Shown here piece after piece: positions 12,501-22,800 of a DNA stretch of 64,000 nucleotides; the stretch's first letter is position 1, and every line of letters begins with the position of its first letter. This stretch comes from Punica granatum. Its lineage: Eukaryota > Streptophyta > Magnoliopsida > Myrtales > Lythraceae. The translations under genes and the position numbers were made by a program. Location of the stretch: positions 16,826,568 through 16,890,567 of the forward strand of contig NC_045134.1 of NCBI RefSeq assembly GCF_007655135.1. The letters run 5' to 3'. The notes beneath the pieces were generated by a model. That model was not told where the DNA came from. It made no database searches and saw nothing but the letters and a program-made list of their open reading frames with translations.

Positions 12501-14494
12501 TGCTTATTTGTGTAAATCGTGATCGTGTTGATGCCGATCTAGTGAAATATGTGTTGTTCTCACGTATATGTCGTTTGTTGCATGCAAGGGGCGATTAGGA
12601 ACGATGTGAAAGACCCACCAAAACTCGAATCGGGTCAAGGAGTATTCGGCCACTCATCCTTGAGAGGTGGCCGAATCATCGGTGACCTCCTTGGAGTCTC
12701 GGCTGGTCCCTCCATTATTCCGAAATTGATCCTTGGAATTGTTCGTAATTACGCTTCCTTTTCATCGTTGTCTACGCGTTTATTACTTATTAGACATGTT
12801 GTATCCGGATGTCAACAGTCAAAACCGTAACCGTGACATGAAATAATAAATATCGAAGAATCTCACAAACAGGACAAACGGACGTATCATCCGGCTAACT
12901 AAACCACTTGGACCAAACAATCGGATGAATTGATTATTAATTCGTAAACGCATCGATGATTCGCGGAACGGTGAGAATGCCCTTTTCCTCAAAAGATCAC
13001 AATTTCAAAATACCGAGACACATAACACGGATAGAATTGACGTCTACCGAGTACTCGCACGCTATGACTTGAGTCCAGGCCCAATTTGAGGCGGCTCGAG
13101 TCAAGGCACGCGAGTCCTCCTCAGACTTCTCCGTGTGACGCGATCTTCAATTTGCACACGAGCACCACAATTTTATTATCCAATGGCATAATCGTCATTC
13201 CGTGATTCATCGATACCCTAAGCGTTAGGGAGTTGGAAATACCTCGATCAATGAATGAAAAAGGGCAACCCGTTCGGGTGCGAGTTTCATTCGCGCGGCC
13301 CGGTTAATGACTGATTAAATCACGTACACTCGACTTAATACACCACTTGTCTGTATTCATCAGTATTTGTCAGTTATTGTCTGTTTTTCATCAGTTTTAT
13401 CATTTTTCTCCTGTTTTCCATTTGTCCTTGCTAATTTGTTGCGGTTCGGGCCCGAGCCCATAGGTTACGCATTGCACGGGGTCCAATGCCCCAAACCACC
13501 GAACACGAGGTCCAACGCCTCTTAATTCACTGAGCGCGTGCAACCCGAGTGCGGAATGGGATCTAGCCTCGATTCACCATCATACTCCGAATATGGCCTA
13601 TGTGGAAGGCGATTTGGATTGGAAGCGTGAAACGGGTTTAGATATCACCCGGGAGCTCGATCGGTCTAACGGTTACGGTAGGAATCAACCGGTTCTCCTG
13701 CAAACCGTTGGATCAATCGGACTCCACCCCCGGCTCCTTGAGCCCGCGTTGCCTTAATTTATTTATCGGTTATTCAAAACACACGGTGAGCCGGAGCGGA
13801 ATATTGGCCCAATGCAAACCGATCGGGATCCATTTACTTATTCAGTTATACTTTGTAATCATTCGAGAGAATATTGGGAGAATTTTATTTGTATACTCAC
13901 CATTCACTTGTAAGGATCCCCGATCGGCGAGCGAGAGGTCCGAGTGTCGAGTCGGTTAAGTCGGTCTATCGTCACCAAGGGATGAGTAAGCTCGAATAAT
14001 CGTGGTCTCGGTTCACGCAGGGAATCGACCATCACGGTTCGATAAACTGTAACGTTAAGATAGTGAACCGATTCCTCGACGCACAAGCCTACTCATCCTT
14101 CGGATTCTTGGCCCAACTCGATCAATTCATCGACTTTACGGCGTCAAAACGGGCGAGTCAAGTGCACCCCTAAATCAGGCGGTAAATAAACAAAACGGCA
14201 AGTCTAGCAAACTAGAGTACCGAAAGGGCGTGTGGGATATAGGCCCACACGTAATAGAACCCCCGAATTCGAAGTTTCCGGTTCCGTATGACCATGGCCT
14301 TAGCATTTAGGTGTACCTTGTACCCCTAGACCCGGGCAACTCAACGACCCTCGACCTACGGGTCGTAAATAGTAAGTGGCGACTCCTTCTCACGCGTGTC
14401 CGTCGCACGTCCCCGGGAAGGTGGACACTCCCAAGCCGCGTTGCATAGGCTTCGCGCATGCGTGCCCCGACGAGATTAAATTCGGGTGCGCACA
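9532..14494 (+). repeat. 5' LTR of element A
   Basis: The LTR is 4,963 bp, from TGTCAGCACC to GGTGCGCACA. It matches the 3' LTR (35938-41166, 5,229 bp) with about 1-3 percent substitutions in the stretches I compared by eye. The main length difference is a deletion of about 311 bp at 13301, corresponding to 39662-39972 of the 3' LTR. Small opposite deletions in the 3' LTR lie near 36832 and 36925. Promoter and polyadenylation signals should lie within it, but I could not place them. No gene is supported. Confidence 0.9.
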
Positions 14495-14497
14495 GCT

Positions 14498-14516
14498 TGG
14501 CGACTCCACTGGAGAC
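14498..14516 (+). promoter_or_regulatory. Primer binding site of element A
   Basis: TGGCGACTCCACTGGAGAC lies three bases after the 5' LTR end. It differs by one base from the site of element C at 4741. It is the presumed tRNA annealing site for first-strand synthesis, possibly an arginine tRNA. Confidence 0.88.
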
Positions 14517-15100
14517 ATACTTAGTGGGTTCGGGCTCGATTCCGTTTGCTTGCTTGCATGTTTATTTACCGCTTTCCGTACATTTACTTTTAAGCACATT
14601 TATTTCTTGCATTTGCATCACATCATTCTAGCGGGTTCTTAGGTACCTTGTCCGAAATCTCACGGGCACCAAAATAAGAAGCTAGGTTAGTCAGAGGTTC
14701 CGAGTAAGGGAACGGATCGAGTCGGCTATGCCACCGAACCGGCCCCCAAAGATCCTCGCTCGATTTCAAGGAATTCACACCCTTGTATCGGGAGCCCCCA
14801 TCCCTAGTTACCGGTTATCCCAGTAGCACCGAAAACCATGCATACACAGGGACCGTCATGCTAGACCCATCTTTGCCTCCATGCCGTCAATCGACCCAAA
14901 TGTCAAGTCTTTGAGTCGGCCCGTAGTTTTTCTTTAGGACAAGCATTTTGTTGTTTTGTAAGGGAGAGTGATGTATACTGTAAAGAACACGACTATAGTT
15001 TATCTTTCCGCACTGCATGCATTATTTCCGAAAAACTTAGGACATTACATTGATTTGATTCTTAAGACGTTAAGCCGGCATCTCCTCCATCTAGGTAAGG
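14517..15100 (+). other. Untranslated leader of element A
   Basis: This stretch runs between primer site and ORF1 and is parallel to 4760-5359. I see no coding region or clear regulatory motif. The packaging signal would be expected here, but nothing specific is visible. Confidence 0.7.
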
Positions 15101-16600
15101 ATGGACCGCCCGGCTCCCGGTCTTAGACTCGAAGCGATCACACCACCAAGGCAAGACATCATGCGCATCTGGAGGACTCTCCGACCGGTGGATCGCGCCT
15201 TCATTCAGGGCATCATCGGGGATATGGTCATGTTCACGGAAACTCCGGTGGATTGGATCTTCTTGAGGACCGCCATGGAGTTTTGGGACTCTGAACACGC
15301 GGTATTCAACTTTCAAGGGACGGAGTTGTCCCCCACGATCGAGGAGTATACGACCCTCATCCAGAGGCCCACGCCTACGACCCAAGGCATCTTTGTGCCC
15401 AACCCGTTCGCGACCATTCGGAGTCAGCTCTCTAGTCTTCTCGGCATACCCACCCAAGACATCCACAAAGAGCTTCATCAAGGATGGGACCACGGCATCA
15501 GGATTGCATGGCTCTCCGACTGGACGCTCCTCCGCGCACTGACACCTTCGGCGGCATCCTATCAGCGCGACACATGTCACGGATTCCTGCTCTTAGTCTT
15601 CGGCACTCTCTTGTTCCCGTACTCACCGAACCTCATTGACGGGGCTATTGCCCAAGTCGTCCTCCAAGCGGTAGGAGGCCATAGTTACGTGGAGGCTTTA
15701 CTAGCCGAGACCGTTCGGTCTCTAGACTATGTTAGAGAGGTTCGGCGCAGCAGGATGAGGGGATCCCCGCACCTGCTGCAGACTTGGTTCCTCGCGCACG
15801 TCTGCCCCTTTTGCTCATCACATCCGTTCTCCTACATCACCGACGAGCGTTCGTTGATTGAGCGCCTAGTACCGGTCATCCCACCTCCCGAGCACAGCTT
15901 CTCAGAAAGGAGGCACTTTTGGCGCGAGTTGACGCCCGCACGGTTCCTATGGGCCGCTCGATGGAATCCCGGCGGCCCCATGATCACGGGATGTCCCGGA
16001 ATTGTGGGAGTTCCCCTTCTCAGCCACTTGGGAAGCACCCTCATATTCCCCGGCTGGGTAATCAGACAACTCAGCAGCATACAGGACATTCCCGCCAAGG
16101 CGGACCGCCTACCCTACCGCATCCAGTGGGCCGACTCTACATCCACGGCCCCCGCAAGATTCCTATAGATTCGAGAGAGCCGCCGTCAGCGGGACGCTAG
16201 CACCATACAGCGTCTGTATTTCCCCGAACACCCCACCGACGAAGAGAGAGCATTCTCCGCCACAGCAGCATACGTAGCCCGGTTCTACCCACGAGGGTCG
16301 ACATCGCCACAACGGTCCCAGGCTTCCCCGACTCCCCGAGCTGCACCTACCCCCGCTCTCGAAGCTGAAAGCTCCATTCAAGCAGCCATGCACGCGGAGC
16401 TACAGGCCATCCGGGAGGAACAAGATAGGCTCCGTTGCGAGCTTGTCGACTCCCGCGCAGAGGTTGCGGACTACAGGGAGCTTCAGACGGAGTTGGCTCG
16501 AGCACGCGCTCGAGTCGCACATTTAGACCGGGAGATGGCCCGTTTAGGCGCGAAGTTGGACCGAGTGCACAAAAAGGCGCGCGAGATCGCCCACCCTTAG
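15101..16600 (+). pseudogene. ORF1 of element A, DUF7745/plant-mobile-domain-like with C-terminal coiled coil
   Basis: One frame of 500 codons from MDRPAPGLRLEAITPP to KKAREIAHP, broken once by TAG at 16166-16168. Element C has CAA at that site, so this is a Q-to-amber change. Residues about 20-350 form a helical globular region with Trp-rich motifs (VDWIFLRTA, LSDWTLL, HFWRELTPARFLW) that I associate with DUF7745, a domain related to the plant mobile domain of MAIN/MAIL1 proteins. Residues about 425-499 form a charged coiled coil (AIREEQDRLRCELVDSR). The role in retrotransposition is unknown. It lies between the primer site and gag, the place of ORF1 in Ogre elements. Upstream translation through the amber codon, or loss of function, are both possible. 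Confidence 0.8.
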
Positions 16601-16918
16601 GATCAGCGGACGCACCCATTTTTGCTCTCGCTCGGACCTATGCCGCTCTCAACCGGCCACCAAGCGCAAAGGGATGTCGACTTTACGTTTATGTTCCTTC
16701 CTTTTTTTCGTGCGTTGTATTTTGTAAAAACTGTGGAACTTGAATCCAATCAATGTAATGACATTAGCATTTTAAAAACTCATGCATCTCATGCATCCCG
16801 TCATCTTATTTATTCCATACTTATCGTTCAAAATATCGACATTGTCCTTACATACTTTTGGAATTCTAGGTGATCGCAACTGGCGTCGCACCGTTACCCG
16901 ACTCGTCAGCGTCTCAGG
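16601..16918 (+). other. Spacer between ORF1 and gag of element A
   Basis: Non-coding link, AT-richer than the flanking frames. It resembles 43855-44102 of element C, including the ATCGACATTGTCCTT motif near 16835. How gag is expressed downstream of ORF1 is not visible; a subgenomic promoter, reinitiation or splicing could act here. Confidence 0.6.
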
Positions 16919-18513
16919 ATGGCGGAAGGGGATCGAGTCGATATCTCCGAAGAAGTCAACCCACCGGTTCCGGCTCATTCTCAAACGCCCCCAATGCACG
17001 CTCCACCGCCTCCGACTCCTGCAGGCATACTCCCGGTGTATTCGGGCGCCCCTCCTACACATCTCCCGCCCCCGACGTCTTCAGGGACGCCCCTTCCACC
17101 AGTCTCGCTGACATCATCCGCCTCCGACGACCAAGCCCGCATCACGGCACTCGAGGGCACGGTCAACCAAATGGCCACTAACATGGCAGAGCTGCTCGCC
17201 GTGTTTAGAGGACCGAACCGTGCATCCTCAAGCTCCACACCTCCACCAGGACAAGGGCCAACAGTTGACCCGACTCCTCAGGTTCCGCCGACTCAAGTCC
17301 CGGAGAACATGGATGCGCCCGCACCACCAACACTGCATGCGTCCATGGCTCACCCTTTCACCAGCCCATATCCGCCGCCACCGGCCCCCACGGCCGTCTC
17401 TCTTCCACCGGCGACATTCCTGTCCTATGAGCAGGCCCTGTCCGCACCTCCTCCTATCTCTATACCGGTCCCAGCTGCGGCCTAAACAGCGCCTCCACCG
17501 ATGGTCTTCCCGGCATCAAGCGCACCTGCTCCGACTCACCCTCAAGCTGCGGAACTTCCTCCGTACCCGTCTCTACAACCCCACGTCGGCCTCTCTTACT
17601 AGGCACCGCCCCCCATAAACACTACCTTCCATGAACCAGGCACGCCGACTCACGCGGCCCAGTTCGCCTCACCAACGCACTTCTTCCCCGACGCTGACGT
17701 CGAACAAGAACGTAGATTGAAGCGAATGGAGGAGACGACACGAGCCCTACAGGCGAGTGATGCCCGGCCCGATGCGCGCTACGGCGACTGTAGCCTATTC
17801 CCGGGGATGCGGCTCCCCCCGAAGTTCAAGATCCCAGAGTTCAAAACCTACGAGGGCACGACGGATCCACGCCACCACCTCCGCCATTACAGGGGAAAGA
17901 TACTACAGTATTGGGAGTACGAGGAGTTTGTCATCCACTCCTTCCAGGATAGCCTGTCAGGATCGGCCCTCGATTGGTTCATGTCGCTAAAGGCCGAGGA
18001 CATCCCGACGTGGGAAGACCTCTCTCGGAAGTTTATCGACCAATACCGATATTGCGCGGAAGCGCCTCCCACCCTCCTGGAGCTGAGCACGAAAGAAATG
18101 GCGCAGGGCCAAAGGTTCGAGGAATACGCCACTAAGTGGCGTGCCCAAGCAGCGAAACACATCCCTCCAATCAGTGAAGCGCAACAAATCCAGTTATTTC
18201 ACTCCACGCTGAGGGGAGTGTACTATTCACACCTGTTGGCCCACACTTCGTCGTTCTCCGACCTCATCGAGGCCGGGAAAAAGCTTGATTTGGGGATCAA
18301 GCTCGGAAGGATGGAGGGCCCCGCTAGTAGAGGAGAGGAGTCATCGAAGGTCCCCACCACGTCGTCATCTTCCGGCGGAAGGAGAGGGAAGGAAGTTTCA
18401 GTGAACGCCGTCAATACGGCACGTCAGGCGTCCCAACAATATTCGGTGAATCTCACGACCACACCGACCACCACTCCTACCTACTTCCCTCCGCCCCCAC
18501 AGCACCAGCCTTA
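16919..18513 (+). pseudogene. gag of element A (N-terminal and capsid part)
   Basis: This encodes the structural Gag protein that would build the particle. Start is MAEGDRVDISEE. Residues 1-265 are proline-rich linker (many PPP and TPPP runs). The frame is broken by TAA at 17483-17485 and TAG at 17600-17602, then stays open from 17603. The Retrotrans_gag domain lies at about 17800-18200, with motifs FKIPEFKTYEGTTDPRHHL and DWFMSLKAEDIPTW, which I recognise as Tat-type capsid. The frame ends at TAG 18512-18514. The gag-protease reading continues in another frame (LVDYYSAPP), so a frameshift of one base lies at about 18505-18515. That shift is probably a decay lesion and not programmed, since related copies as I recall them read straight through. 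Confidence 0.85.
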
Positions 18514-19885
18514 GTCGATTACTACTCGGCCCCGCCGATCCCGCCTCCAATGACCTCACAACCGTACGACCACTACGCACCCGCGTCGGCTCAGCCCTCT
18601 CAACCTAGGCCCCCAGTGTCGAGAGCTCCTCCACCGGCGCAACAGAATCCTACTACGCAGGGACCGCAGGCCGGCAGCACGCAGAGTCGACCCCGCAAAC
18701 AATACACACCACTGCCTGCTCCTCTCTCCCATATATATCGGCAACTCCTAGCGGGCAATCAGATTCAGCCGATATCCCCGGGCCGGAATTTCGACCCGTC
18801 CACTCAAGATCAGTCTAAGCACTGCGAGTATCATCAGGGCGCGCCGGGGCATACTCTCGACAACTGTTGGAGGTTGCGTGACGAGATCCAGAGGAGGATT
18901 GACAGCAACAGGCTCACCTTCAATGCCGTCAGACCCCCGAATGTGCAGGCCAACCCCCTCCCGGACCATAGGCCGAGTTCGGGGCCTTCCATCAACATGA
19001 TCGCCGTGTGCGTCTCGGGGAGGGACGAAGACGCGCAGGACAACCCCCTTCCCTTTGTGATCGACTACACTCCCGAGGAAGCCATAGTCGGATTCACAGG
19101 ACATGTGGCCTCGCCGGCCCCATTCGTAGTAGACATCCCCGCTCGGGAACCGTACTCAGACAGCAAGGTCCCCTGGACCTATGAAGGGAGTATCGGGAGT
19201 GTCGAACAGCAATTCAGTGTCATGGGGGTGACACGTTCGGGGCAGGTGTACGAGAACCCGGCAGCCAAGGACATAGGGAAGGCGCCCGCCGCTGAAGTTG
19301 AGGCGGCGCCCGAAAGCTCTCCTTTTCCGTCCAAAAGGGTGACCGAAGAGGAAGCCGAGGCGTTCATGAAGATCGTGAAGGCGAGCGAATACAAAGTGGT
19401 CGAGCAAATGGCCAAGTCCCCAGCCCACATCTCTTTGCTTGCCCTCCTCCTCGGCTCGGAACCACACCGAGAAGCCCTCCTCCAGGTACTGACCGCGGCA
19501 CATTTCTCGAAGGAAACGCCTCCCGATAGGATAGAGGAGACTATCGGTTCTATCTTCTCTAACACTATCTCGTTCTCGGACGACGAGCTCCCGTCCGAAG
19601 GGTGGTCACATTCGCGGGCATTGCACATTGTCTGCAAATGCAACAACTACATCATCGGCCGGGTCATGATTAACAATGGGGTCGCGCTCAACGTTTGCCC
19701 GGTGACCACCTTGAAGCAGATGAATGTGGACCTCAACCGAGTCCGCCCGAGCAAAACAGCGGTCCGAGCCTTCGACGGCTCACGCAGGGAGGTGAACGGG
19801 GAGATCGGCCTCCTCGTAGATGTTGGCCCGTGCTCGTTCAGCATCACATTCCAGGTGCTCGACATCCCGAACGCGTTCAGCCTGT
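18514..19885 (+). pseudogene. gag-protease of element A (zinc-knuckle-like region and protease N-part)
   Basis: Continues Gag after the frameshift. A cysteine-histidine motif CEYHQGAPGHTLDNC (about 18821-18865) stands where other elements have the zinc knuckle. A Pro/Glu-rich linker follows. The retropepsin-like protease begins at about 19620 (LHIVCKCNNYIIGR). Its active-site triplet reads INNG at 19669-19680. Tat-type proteases as I know them read IDNG, so the catalytic Asp has become Asn, and the next Ser has become Val. The frame is cut after AFSL by solo LTR D at 19886 and resumes at 25214 with LGRPWIHSAG. The protease is therefore inactive twice over. Confidence 0.85.
19881..19885 (+). 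repeat. Left target-site duplication of solo LTR D
   Basis: CCTGT precedes TGTGCGCACCC at 19886 and is repeated at 25209-25213. Removing the insert and one copy gives AGC CTG TTG CTC GGG, which restores an unbroken protease frame. Confidence 0.95.
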
Positions 19886-22800
19886 TGTGCGCACCCAAAT
19901 TTAATCTCGTCGGGGCACGCATGCGCGCGCCTAAGCAAACGCGGCTTGGGAGTGTCCACCTTCCCGGGGACGCGCGACGGACGCACGTGAGAAGGAGTCG
20001 CCACTTGCCATTTTACGACCTGAAGGTCGAGGGCCGGCAAGTTACCCAGGTCTAGGGGTACAGGGTACACCTAAATGCTAAGGCAATGGTCATGCGGAAC
20101 CGAAAATTCTGAATTCGGGGGTTCTATTACATGCGGGCCTATATCCCGCACGCCCTTTCGGTACTCTAGTTTGCTAGGCTTGCCGTTTTGTTTATTTACC
20201 GCGTGATTTAGGGTCGCACTTGACTCGCCCGCTTTGACACCGTAAAGTCGATGGATTAATCAAGTTGGGCCAAGAATCCGAAAGATGAGTAGGCTTGTAC
20301 GTCGAGGAATCGGTCCACTATCTCAGCGTTACAGTTCATCGAACCGTGATGGTCGATCCCCTGCACGAACCGAAACCGCGAGTATTCGAGCTTACTCATC
20401 TCTTGGTAATAATAGACCGACTTGACCGGTTCGACACTCGGACCTCTCGCTCGCCGATCGGGGATCCTTACAAGTGACCGAGTGAATATACAAATAAAAT
20501 CCTCACAATGTTCTCTCGAATAATTACAAAGTGTAACTGAATAAGTAAATGGATCCCGATCGGTTTGCATTGGGCCAATATTCCACTCCGGCTCACCGTG
20601 TGTTTTGAATAACCGATAAACAAATTAAGGCAACGCGGGCTGAAGGAGCCGAGGGTCGGGTCCGATCATTCCAACGGTTCGCAAGAGAACCGGTCGATTC
20701 CCACTGTAACCGTTGGACCGATCGAGCTCCCGGGTGATATCTAAACCTGTTTCACGCATCCAATCCAAATTGCCTTCCACATAGGCCATATTTGGAGTAT
20801 GACGGTGAATCGAGGCTAGATCCCATTCCGCGCTCGGGTTGCACGCGCTCAGTGAATTAGGAGACGTTGGACCTCGTGTTCGATGGTTTGGGGCGTTGGA
20901 CCCCGTGCAACACGTAACCTATGGGCTCGGACTCGAACTGCAACAAATCAGCAAAAGGAAATGGAAAACAGAAGAAAACTGATAAAACTGATGGAAAACA
21001 GATAACAACTGACAAACGTAGGTGAATACAGACAAGTTGTGTATTAAGTCGAATGTACGTGATTTAATCAGTTATCGACCGGGGTTGATTTGCAAACAAT
21101 GTGTCTAGCCTAGGCAAACATAGATGGTGGGCTAGAATATGGTTCTAAGCCGATTACATGTGTGAATTTGTTTTAGAGCTTTTATTCGGTTAAGTGTCAC
21201 TATGGTTTCACCGAATTAACCAAACTTGTGTTTTGACTCTAGATTAGAACCTAGCATTCCACCTATCAATTATCTAATGTTCGTTTAAGTCGAGTGCATG
21301 ATTAATCCGGTTTTTCGTGTTTCGTAAATGAAATGAAATGTTCACCACCGAATCTACGGTAGAAAGATAGAAACACCGAAAGTGAACGGAATGGGCCGTG
21401 CGAATGAAACTCGCACCCGAACGGGTTGCCCTTTTCCGCCCATAGATCGAGGTGTTTCCAACTCCCTAACGCCTAGGGTATCGGTGAATCACGGAATGAC
21501 GATTATGCCCTTGGATAAAATTGCGATGTCCGTATGTAAATTGGAGATCACGTCACACGAAGAAATCTAAGGAGGACTCACGCGTCTTGACTCGAGCCGC
21601 CTCAAATCGGGCCCCGACTCGAGTCATAGCACGCGAGTACTCGTTAGACATCAATTCTATTCGTGTTACGTGTCTCGGTGTTTTGAAATTGTGATCTTTT
21701 AAGGAAAAGGGCATTCCCGCCGTTCCGTGAACTATCGATGCGTTTACGAATTAAGGATCGATTAACCCAATTATTTAGTCCAAGTGATTTAATTAATCGA
21801 GTGGCACGTCCCGTTTCCCGTTTGTAAAGTGGTTTAATGATTGAGACCTCAAACCTCAATTGTTATGGATCAATGAAATGATTGTTCGATATTAACGTAT
21901 CTAGCATACGAATTAACATGAAACCAACGATTAAATGAAAATTGTGATTACAATCAATTCCAAGAATCGGTTTTGACCGTTTCTTGCATGCATAAAACAT
22001 CAAACACGATGACAACGTGCATTTTTACATAGCCGGTGCCGCCATGATCTTAGGAACGCAATTAAACATACAAACAAGCACAAGCACGATATTTAGAGGA
22101 ATCGATAAAACGACACCGACTCATGGGAAGCAAAAAATGTAAAAACTCGGGAAATGACTTGAGTCGGGAAAAGGAGGTCATCCATGGCCCGAGGAAGCCA
22201 AGAGGGGCTCTCGGCCACCTCCCTTGGGGCGAGGCCGAGAGGCTCCCTTGGTTCGCCCGAGCCAACGATGTCTCCTCGACTCCGATTCAAGCTATTTCCC
22301 GACATGCTAGCACTATAAACGATGAAGACATGCATAATACGATGTAAAAACACATAAAAACATAAACTTGCATGTGAATTCATGGACCGCCTTATCGCCC
22401 CACAAACACAAAGAAAACGTAAAAGTCCTAACTTCTCTGAGTCGGGAGTGATTATACCTAGCCCCGAGATGCGGGAAAGAGTCGGAGAAGTGGCAGAGGG
22501 AGTCGGGAGACTCGGCTGGAACGAACAGACCCGAATCAGTGAAGTCGGGTCGGCGGCAGACCCGACTGGCAGTCCAGCTTGTCGGGGCTGTACCGGTTGA
22601 TCGGGATGGAATTTTCGTGCGGGGCCAGTTGCATTGGATTCCCAAGAGACCAAGGATCGCGTCTGCGGTGGTTTCGGGAGGAGAGCACGCGTAGATTTTC
22701 CGGAAATCAAAAACGAAGTAGGGTCAGTAACAAAAAGACAGACCCAGTCGGGTCAAAACAGACCCGACTGGCACGCGATGAAGAAATGGGTCCATAGGAG

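Noticed and set aside
18505..18520. Programmed frameshift between gag parts
   Set aside because: No slippery heptamer or structure is evident; other lesions in the same copy make a decay frameshift more likely.
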